Assembly (NCBI RefSeq): GCF_013128195.2
Contig: NZ_CP053452.2
Coordinates: forward strand, 3,658,001-3,722,000
Length of the DNA: 64,000 nt
Reading direction: 5' to 3'
Origin: Frigoriglobus tundricola
GTDB lineage: Bacteria; Planctomycetota; Planctomycetia; Gemmatales; Gemmataceae
Part shown: one piece after another, positions 54,320 to 60,951 of the stretch
Position numbering within the stretch: the first letter of the stretch is position 1
Layout of the letters: the number at the start of each line of letters is the position of its first letter
Notes under the pieces: model-generated
What the model saw: only the letters and a program-made list of their open reading frames with translations
Database searches by the model: none
What the model was told of the DNA's origin: nothing
Translations under genes and position numbers: made by a program

Positions 54320-55349
54320 CCTGTGCCCGCTGTCGCAAGCTCAACTCAGTTTGGCCCAGCGGCACGAGTTGTTGCTCCCGGTATGGTTGGGCACTCAGGT
54401 GTTGCAGAAGGTGTCACGCCCTGGTCCCCCAGGCCAGCCTGACGAACGGGTGGCCGAGGGGTTCTACGTGGATGTGGAGTTGACCGCCGAGGTCGAGTCC
54501 AAGGAGGTGCGTTGGACGGAACGCCGCTGGCTGGTCCGTTCGAAAGCCTACGCGGTGGCCCAACAGGAGGCATTGGAGCGTCGTCTCTCGACAGCCGAGA
54601 GGTGTTTGCGTGAGTTGCCCACACGCAAGCGGGGCAAGAAGCAGTTATTTCACACGGAACTGATGGCGGCAGCGGAAGTCATCATGAAGCGTGAACGAGT
54701 GGAGGACTTGCTCAGTTGCACGGCCCAAGCGGTAATGACGAGGCAGAAGAAGCGAGGGTATGGCGGTCGCCCACCAACCGAGAAGACGGACGTGTCGTTC
54801 GAGATCGAGGTGCGCCGCGACGACAAGGCGATCGAGGAGAAGAAACGCGAGATGGGCTGGCAGGTGTACGGCACCAATGGGGTGGGGATGAGCCTGACGC
54901 AGGTGGTATGGGCGTACCGGGGCCAGTATCGGATTGAGAACGACTGGTCGCGTCTGAAGGGACGGCCTCTGGGTCTGACGCCGTTGTATTTGCAGGACGA
55001 AGTTCGGATCGAGGGTTTGGTGTATTTGTTGAGTGTGGCGTTGCGCGTGTTGACGTTGTTGGACTGGCAGGTGCGTGAGGGTTTGAGGAAGGATGGGTCG
55101 AAGTTGGAAGGTGTGTATGCGGGTCAAGCGGGCCGCAAGACGGCGCGTCCGAGTGCGGAGTTGTTGCTGGGTGTGCTGAAGACGATCAGCCTGAGTGTCA
55201 TCGAGGTCAACGGCCAGACGCACACGCTGTTATCGCCGTTGACCAAGGTGCAAAAGCGACTCCTGAAACTCTGGGAGCTACCAACAGACCTGTATGGAAA
55301 GCTCACGCGAGGATTCCCAAAACCACCTCCGAAGACGAGCGAACCGTAA
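54320..55349 (+). pseudogene. IS1634-like transposase, C-terminal piece
   Basis: Continues after the IS630 as CPLSQAQLSLAQRHELLLP, through a beta-strand insertion region (about 100 residues), to the last DDE block VWAYRGQYRIENDWSRLKGR with PLYLQDEVRIEGLVYLLSVA, and ends KPPPKTSEP at TAA 55347-55349. With the N-terminal and middle pieces it makes a 580-aa transposase without frameshift, so the ISs hit an intact gene. Confidence 0.9.
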
Positions 55350-56645
55350 GCTATTACCCCGTTGGTAGAACTGTTTCAGGCACATTGGCATTGGCAGCCT
55401 GTGTTTGCGACACAGCCAGCGCGCCATGAGCCAGAAGGTTTCGTGTTCCAGGTTGTGAAACTGGGTACTCGCCTTGCTGGTGTACTGGTAGTACCGGCAC
55501 CATCCCTCAATGGCCTTGTTGAGCGCCACGATTTTCGCCACGATCGCATCTTTGTGGGTTGTAGGATTCGTCGCCGCCTTGATGAGATCAAGGTGACGGT
55601 CGTATCCCTTCTGCGAGATGAGGGTCTTCACCCCCATTTTCGTAGCCCCCATCGAACGCCGTAACGTAAAACCGAGGAAGTCGAACCCGTCGTTGAGGTG
55701 CGTGACTTTCGTTTTCTCCATCGAGAGCGTTAGTCGTAGCGAGTCCCGCAGGAAGTCGTGAACGTCCTGTCGGATTGCCACGGCGTCGGCTCGTCCACCA
55801 TTCGAGAGGATAACAAAGTCATCGGCGTACCTGACGTAGGTATAATTTGCCCCACCACTCTGCCGCTGCTTTCGCTTGTGTTGTTTGGAAAGAGCGGTCG
55901 TGCGTTCCGTCATGAACTTATCAAGCTCATGGAGGTACACATTTGCGAGTAGGGGACTCACGACCCCGCCTTGCGGGGTGCCGAGCGTTGTGTCCTTGAA
56001 CAGCTTCCGTTCCATGACCCCAGCCCGAAGGAATGCCCAGATCAAGTCGAGGAGTTCCCCATCCGCGATCCGATGCCCCAAGAGCTTCATCAACTTCTTG
56101 TGGTTGATCGTGTCGAAGTACGAGGAAATATCCCCTTCCACGACCCAGAACGCCTTCTTCCGCTCGGTGGAGCTATACGCGAGACAGCGGATAGCGTCCT
56201 TCGTGCAGCGGTTGGGGCGGAACCCGAACGAATACTGGCTGAAGTCCGCCTCGTAGATCGGTTCCAAGACCATTCGGATCGCTTCCTGAACAATCCGATC
56301 CCGAATGGAGGGGATGCCCAACGGGCGCATGTTCCCATTCGATTTCGGAATGTACACCCGCCTCACGGGGTACGGCGCAAACGTTCCCGCCAGCAGGTCT
56401 TCTCGGAGTTGCCGAAGGTTGCCCTCCAGGTTCTCGTCGAAGTCCTTCATGTTGATGCCGTCGCACCCGGCCGTCCTACTCCCGGAGTTGCGAGCGACAT
56501 GGTCATGGGCCAGCCGGAGCCAGTCCGCGTGACAAACAAGGGCATACAGGTCGTCGAACCGGTGGCTCTTCGACCGTTCCGCCTTCACACTGAGCAGCCT
56601 CTGCATTTCGCCGATATTCATGGGTACATTCCCCCACGTTGGCAC
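55350..56645 (-). pseudogene. ltrA: Group II intron protein, reverse transcriptase/maturase part
   Basis: 432 codons from ATG 56645 (a second ATG at 56621 is possible). RT blocks: GCDGINMKDFDENL, VRRVYIPKSNGNMRPLGIPS near 95-113, RIVQEAIRMVLEPIYEADFS, YSFGFRPNRCTKDAI, WVVEGDISSYFDTI (block A Asp), LGTPQGGVVSPLLANVYL, catalytic YADD at 273-276, and FDFLGFTLRR. The maturase (X) domain GWCRYYQYTSKASTQFHNLE follows. The chain is cut at NS (55350) by the IS1634-like element. Reconstructed with 49876-49929 and 47213-47545 it has 560 aa, normal for LtrA-type proteins. As it stands the C-terminus is read from antisense IS sequence. Confidence 0.92.
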
Positions 56646-57249
56646 TCGGTTACCTGTGCTTCGGCTTTCCCAACAAGCTGTGGCCCTTCGCCATGTGGAC
56701 GGCTTTCCCGCCCTCGGACTACTATGGCCACTCCGACGCTACCCCCGTTTCTCTCCCCGACTGCTGGGGACATCTGTTTCCGGGTAGCCTCCCACGTTCA
56801 CGTCGGTGGACTCTGCGGAGCGATTTAGGCGGCGGTTATCAAGACGACCCAATCCCCTCTTCGGGGAATCCCGGCTGTCGATGGCGTAGATCAGGTTGAG
56901 CCATCGCTGGCCCCCGACGGCAAGATACCGTCGGGGGCCGACGCAGCCGAGATGACCGTCCTGCTGCGTCACAGCCGACACCGGATCATGCAGGATTCGG
57001 TGTGGGGGCGATTTCCCGTAGGTCGAAACCCGCTTCGTTTGAACTCGCCTTGTCGCTCCTCCGTCAAGCCGGGCCTCTTGGCCGCCTGCATCGGGCCTCA
57101 CCCGTACCTTTCAGGGGCAGCTCTTTCACCACCGGAAGGCATCTCCGGCAGCTACGCCCCAACGACGCACCGATTGCCTGTACAACCGGTGGGACTACGA
57201 GGCGTCATGCCTCATTCGTCCATTCCACTTGACGCGCCTCGTGGCGCAC
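56646..57249 (-). ncRNA. Group II intron ribozyme, domains I-IV (5' part)
   Basis: 604 nt from the 5' splice site (GTGCGCCAC at 57249) to the intron protein start. No protein frame is supported. The stem GGCCCCCGACGG/CCGTCGGGGGCC with a 7-nt loop (56909-56939) is the strongest local structure. Exon-binding sites and individual subdomains were not assigned. Confidence 0.75.
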
Positions 57250-57254
57250 GTCAT
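57250..57254 (-). other. 5' exon coding start (ATGAC) of the split MTEPEW gene
   Basis: ATG at 57254-57252 plus AC, followed directly by the intron. It is preceded on the minus strand by GAGGGCGACCG, a ribosome-binding site that matches the leader of the paralogue at 49091 (GAGGGGTGACCG). It joins to CGAACCGGAATGG at 47100. Confidence 0.88.
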
Positions 57255-57372
57255 CGGTCGCCCTCTGGAACCGTCTCCAGCATGACCGATCACCCACCGT
57301 GTGCAACCCCTCACCATTTCGCGTCAGAGATCTGAGCCGCCCGAATCCCTCCCGGAGGCTCACCGCGTTGCG

Positions 57373-57768
57373 TTAGATGAGTTGCAGCGTCCCTCTCGTC
57401 ACACCAAGCTGATTCAGCGCCCGCAACTGTCGCCACGTCTCGTGGCCGTCGTCGCGGCCAGCGCTGACACGGGCGTAGCGGTCCAAGAGCGGCCCGACCT
57501 GTGCCGGCGTTTCGCGGAGCAGATCGACGCGGAACGCGCGCGGCCCGAGTTCGCGCATTCGGCCGACGTACTCAGCGGCGCTCTGGGCCACGCTGTTGAA
57601 CACCGTGTTCCGGCACCCGGTGTCCGGGAGGACCGGGAAACTGGCCCCCACGCGGTCCCGCAGTTCGACCTTGTGATCCTCGCACGGGCGCCCGCAGTCG
57701 CGGTGATCTTTGCCGCTGCTGAGGAACGCCGCGAACACGCAGTGCTCCATGTGGAACATGGGCATTAA
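57373..57768 (-). pseudogene. U32 peptidase C-terminal fragment (a), longest internal copy
   Basis: About 131 codons in one frame, stop at 57373: MPMFHMEHCVFAAFLSSGKD, CGRPCEDHKVELRDRVGASF, PDTGCRNTVFNSVAQSAAEY, FRVDLLRETPAQVGPLLDRY, WRQLRALNQLGVTRGTLQL. HxEHCVF and CGRPC are the cysteine-rich signature of the U32 C-terminal region, which in complete proteins follows a TIM-barrel of about 300 residues. No such barrel lies upstream, so this is a truncated gene. It lies 118 bp upstream of the split MTEPEW gene on the same strand. Confidence 0.85.
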
Positions 57769-57918
57769 TAAGTGGATCTCGACAGAATGAGGCATGTCTT
57801 TCATCGAGTCGCGAGTCCAGAAAGATGGAGCAATCGGCTCTCACGATTGGCACTGATTTTCATCAATCGAGCAGCAGACGACTGTGTCGCGCGGTTCGGT
57901 CGGGGCTCGAAGCGAACC

Positions 57919-57946
57919 CAGCCCGGTCGCTTCCGCGACCGGGCTG
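57919..57946 (-). terminator. Hairpin after the 57992 gene
   Basis: Perfect 12-bp stem CAGCCCGGTCGC with loop TTCC, 46 bp beyond the stop of the gene at 57992 on the minus strand. Probable terminator without a U-tract. Confidence 0.6.
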
Positions 57947-57991
57947 AGCGTCGGTGGCGTCACCGTCCGAGCGGGTCGGTCCGGCGTTTCC

Positions 57992-60175
57992 TCACCACGA
58001 AACAGTAATGTTGGCCCCGAGCAAGTCGAAGTAGAAATCGTCGTCGTTGAATCCGAGCGACAGCGAGCCCAGATCCTTGACCCAGAGCGTGCCGCTGCCG
58101 CTGACATCTACGTCGCCAGAGGAATCGACCGAGAAATTTAGGTCGGCGTTGAACGAGATGACCGACGTGCTCGCTGACAGCGCGGCGTCGAAGTAGAAAC
58201 CGGTGGTCGGGTTCCACCCGATGCTGAACGTCTCGATCAGTTGGAAACCGGGGATGCCGTGTCCGATGCTTTCATTGATCTGATCGGAATAAGTCAGGTT
58301 GAACGCTCCGTTCGACAGGTTGACCGAACCGTACAGGTACTCTTGCGTCAGGCCGAGTAAGCCCTGCATGTTCATGTTGACGGTCGCCGTCATGGTCGCG
58401 CTGTCGGCGTAGATGAACAGTGAGTCGCTGCTGAACCCGGCGAACGAGCTGGACTCGGCGATCGCGTAGAACTTCCAACTGGCGATCCCCTGGTCGTTCG
58501 CGCCGGTCGTGATGGAGCCACCGACCTCGGCCGTCAGTTTCGGGGCGAGGTTGTCCAGGACCGTGCCCGCGAACGGGTCGACGGTCTGGACGTCGAACGT
58601 TACCGTGCGGCCGCCGTCCGAGTTCGGCTTGTAAAACGCGCTCCCCGTGCCGGCGTTCACGTTCAGGCTGATCCCGTACGCGGCGGTACTCATCGACAGC
58701 GTACCGTTCAGCCCGACCTCGATGTCGTTCATCGCCCCCGGCAACTCATGGGCCAGGTTGTTCAACTGCTGGAATAGCGCTGCGGACTGGTTGCCGTCCT
58801 GTGTGCCCGTCAGCTGATCGAACAGGGTCCGGATCGCGGCCTGGTCCGAACTCAACATGGAGAGGAACTTCCCGTCGTGGTTGGCGTCCAGTCCCAGCAC
58901 CAGGCTGCCCGAGGCGGCCAGCGGGAGGTCGCCCAGGTTGATCCCGTTCGCGGACAGGTACACGTTCCCGTAGATGTCGGGGTCCGGGTACCCGCTGGGG
59001 AGGGCGTTCGGGGTGTACGGAATGGCCCCGTGGAGGGACACGGCCCCGGAGAAGGTACCGATCTGACTGTCTCCGCCCTGGACGTAGATGGCCGGGTCCG
59101 CCGGGTCGAACACGATCGCCCCGCTCGCCCCGTCGGTGGAGGCACTGATATTGCTGCCGAACGAGACCGATTCGCCGGTGTTGAACGACGCGTACAGGTA
59201 CGGGACGTCCGCGAGGAGCGGCATCCCCAGGGCCTGAAGGTCGGACCCGGACCCGAGCTCGATTCCCCATTGAACTCCGGACCCGCTGAACGACAGGCTG
59301 GTCATATTCAGTAGGTTGCCGAGCGTGTTGTTCCCCTGGGACAGGTTGTTCAGCGGGCTAAATCCCCCGAGTGAGATCCCGGCGTACTCGCCGACCTGAC
59401 TGGTGCCGAAGTTCGCCTCCGTCGTCACTCCGAACTGCCTGCCCATCGGGATCGGAATCGCCACCTGCTTGCCGTTGATTACTAGCCCGGTCTCCAGTTG
59501 GACTGTCCCCGAGGCAGTAAAGTAGTTGGTGTACTCACCGTAGCCCACGGCGGTCTGGGTGTCCGTCCAGTGCCCGACGAGTTGGAACCCGCCCCCGGTC
59601 GGGCCGGCGATAGTCAGGACGGTGTCCGTGGAGTTCAGGTACGCGGTGATCCCGCCGTTAACCGACTGGTTCATCTCCGACGGATACTTGTAAGCGTTTT
59701 GGGCCAGACCGTCGGTGATCGTCTGCCCCGGGGCGACGGTGTCGAACAGTTGGCTGCCGGAGTACATGGAGACGTCAATAGGCGTATCGTTGTTGAGCGA
59801 GTACGAGGAGGCGGGGTTGGCCCCAGTTTTGTAGACGATGCTCGTGATGCTGTTCAGGGAAACGCCGCCGCTGGAATCCCCGCCCTGGACGTTCTCTCGC
59901 CCCGCGTAGTTGTCCGCGACGTAAACGTCTTTATGGAGCGACAGGCTGTTCGGTATGTACTCGGCGACGACCGCGGCGGCGGTGTTGGCGGTGTTGGCCG
60001 TAATGGTCAGAACCCCGTTGCTGAAGGCGGCGGTGACCGACGGCAGGCAGCGGTCGTCCAGGGACTCGAGTCCGAGCCGGGTGGGCCGGTCGGGCCAGGT
60101 GGCTCGGGGGCGCGTGACAATCGGACGGCGGGAGCGGCCCGAGAACAGCTTGCGGGCCCAGTTTTTCAGCATCAT
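57992..60175 (-). CDS. Large secreted protein with LEPR-XLL-type N-terminal motif
   Basis: 727 aa from ATG 60175 (MMLKNWARKLFSGRSRR). Residues 36-45 (LESLDDRCLP) match the LEPR-XLL/LExLExRxLLS motif that marks many planctomycete surface proteins. The rest is serine-, glycine- and asparagine-rich beta-strand sequence with few Lys/Arg (ANTANTAAAVVAEYIPN, GGISLGGFSPLNN-type turns, ITTGANDQGIASWKFYAI, GSGTLWVKDLGSLSLGFNDD), without a recognised catalytic domain. Composition indicates a large extracellular or cell-surface protein. It lies next to an ECF sigma gene (60274) on the same strand and is separated from it by 98 bp, so it could be a target of that sigma factor. Confidence 0.8.
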   Translation of the reverse strand: MMLKNWARKLFSGRSRRPIVTRPRATWPDRPTRLGLESLDDRCLPSVTAAFSNGVLTITANTANTAAAVVAEYIPNSLSLHKDVYVADNYAGRENVQGGDSSGGVSLNSITSIVYKTGANPASSYSLNNDTPIDVSMYSGSQLFDTVAPGQTITDGLAQNAYKYPSEMNQSVNGGITAYLNSTDTVLTIAGPTGGGFQLVGHWTDTQTAVGYGEYTNYFTASGTVQLETGLVINGKQVAIPIPMGRQFGVTTEANFGTSQVGEYAGISLGGFSPLNNLSQGNNTLGNLLNMTSLSFSGSGVQWGIELGSGSDLQALGMPLLADVPYLYASFNTGESVSFGSNISASTDGASGAIVFDPADPAIYVQGGDSQIGTFSGAVSLHGAIPYTPNALPSGYPDPDIYGNVYLSANGINLGDLPLAASGSLVLGLDANHDGKFLSMLSSDQAAIRTLFDQLTGTQDGNQSAALFQQLNNLAHELPGAMNDIEVGLNGTLSMSTAAYGISLNVNAGTGSAFYKPNSDGGRTVTFDVQTVDPFAGTVLDNLAPKLTAEVGGSITTGANDQGIASWKFYAIAESSSFAGFSSDSLFIYADSATMTATVNMNMQGLLGLTQEYLYGSVNLSNGAFNLTYSDQINESIGHGIPGFQLIETFSIGWNPTTGFYFDAALSASTSVISFNADLNFSVDSSGDVDVSGSGTLWVKDLGSLSLGFNDDDFYFDLLGANITVSW

Positions 60176-60273
60176 GTTCGTTCTCCGCGTGGGCCCTTGA
60201 AAGGGCCGGATTTGTGCCCGGGGCGTCCCCGGTGCAGAAAGAACGCGGAGGTGTGACAGGCAAATTTTCGGCG

Positions 60274-60867
60274 CTATTCGATCAGGTCGCCGACCTCTTC
60301 CTTGAGCCGTCGGAGGACCCGGCTCTTGGCTTGCCGAACGGCGGCCACGCTGACGCCCTGTTCGACCGCCACCTCGGCCGGCGGACGGGCCTCGACGGTG
60401 CACGCCCAGAACATCTGCCAGGTCTTCGCTTCAAACTCCCCGCGGACCAGTTCCAGTGCCCGCCGGTAAAGTGCGTTCCGCTCGGCCGGTTCATCGTCTT
60501 CGTCACCGGCCGGTTCGGCGGCGTCCGGGAGGGCGTGCAGGTGTTCGAGGGCGTCCGTCCCGCCGGCCGCCCGCGGCTGCCGGCCGAGCGCCCGCCCGTG
60601 CCGTAACAGGGCGATCCGGGTGACCCCGCGGAGCCACCCGCGGAAGGTGTCTCCGGGGCGGTCCCGGCGGAACGCCGGTAGCGCCTGCGACACCTCTCGG
60701 AACACCTCCTGGACCAGGTCTTCCGCGTCGGCCGCGGTCACCCCGCCGCGTCCGAGCCAGTGGCGGACGAGCGGCCCGTACAGTGCGACCAGCCGGGTCC
60801 ACGCGTCGCCGTCGGCGGCCCGGAGCCGGCCCAGGAGGGTCAGTGAGGTCGCGCTTTCGGGGGGCAT
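60274..60867 (-). CDS. ECF-subfamily RNA polymerase sigma factor
   Basis: 197 aa from ATG 60867 (MPPESATSLTLLGRLRAAD); a TTG start 15 bp upstream is less likely. Region 2: WTRLVALYGPLVRHWLGRGG, AADAEDLVQEVFREVSQALP, FRGWLRGVTRIALLRHGR. Region 4: AEVAVEQGVSVAAVRQAKSR followed by VLRRLKEEVGDLIE. The DLVQEVF segment is typical of region 2.2. It is of the planctomycete ECF type usually paired with a protein kinase, and is divergent from the kinase at 60952 with an 84-bp shared control region. Confidence 0.9.
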   Translation of the reverse strand: MPPESATSLTLLGRLRAADGDAWTRLVALYGPLVRHWLGRGGVTAADAEDLVQEVFREVSQALPAFRRDRPGDTFRGWLRGVTRIALLRHGRALGRQPRAAGGTDALEHLHALPDAAEPAGDEDDEPAERNALYRRALELVRGEFEAKTWQMFWACTVEARPPAEVAVEQGVSVAAVRQAKSRVLRRLKEEVGDLIE

Positions 60868-60951
60868 CGGTGGGCTCCGCAAGACGTGTCACAAGCGAGC
60901 GTTCTGTGTTATAGTGCGGTCCCGTTTGGCCGCCTACGCCGGAGCCCGCGC

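Larger units (their letters stand above)
49938..55349 (+). mobile_element. IS1634-like element, itself carrying two nested ISs
   Basis: Ends AGGCGGTTCGCTCGTGTTTG on the left and TTACGGTTCGCTCGTCTTCG read inward from the right. It is flanked by a perfect 8-bp duplication GCTATTAC (49930-49937, 55350-55357). Total 5412 bp; after removing the IS66 (50598-53030 plus 8 bp) and IS630 (53153-54317 plus TA) it is 1804 bp, normal for IS1634. The family is inferred from the transposase (DUF4277-like N-terminus plus DDE domain). The element stop codon (TAA 55347-55349) coincides with its end. Confidence 0.9.
47101..57249 (-). mobile_element. Group II intron, interrupted by two IS elements
   Basis: Read on the minus strand it starts GTGCGCCAC at 57249 and ends CCTACCTTAC at 47101. 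The 5' GUGCG, a canonical 34-nt domain V (47195-47228) and a reverse-transcriptase/maturase/HNH protein identify it. Two insertions interrupt it: IS66 (47554-49875, target duplication CTTCAGGG) and IS1634-like (49938-55349, duplication GCTATTAC). Without them and one copy of each duplication the intron is 2399 nt, a normal size for this class. The flanking exons join as ATGAC|CGAACCGG, restoring the MTEPEW gene. Confidence 0.92.

Noticed and set aside
54351-55349. A stand-alone 332-residue transposase
   Set aside because: Only the C-terminal part; the N-terminal and middle parts lie at 49999-50597 and 53031-53152, and all three join in frame once the nested elements are removed.
55278-56645. 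A complete 455-residue reverse transcriptase, possibly a diversity-generating retroelement or retron
   Set aside because: The last 23 codons come from antisense IS sequence. The true C-terminus with HNH lies at 47213-47545, and domain V marks a group II intron. No template/variable repeat pair or msr/msd structure was seen.
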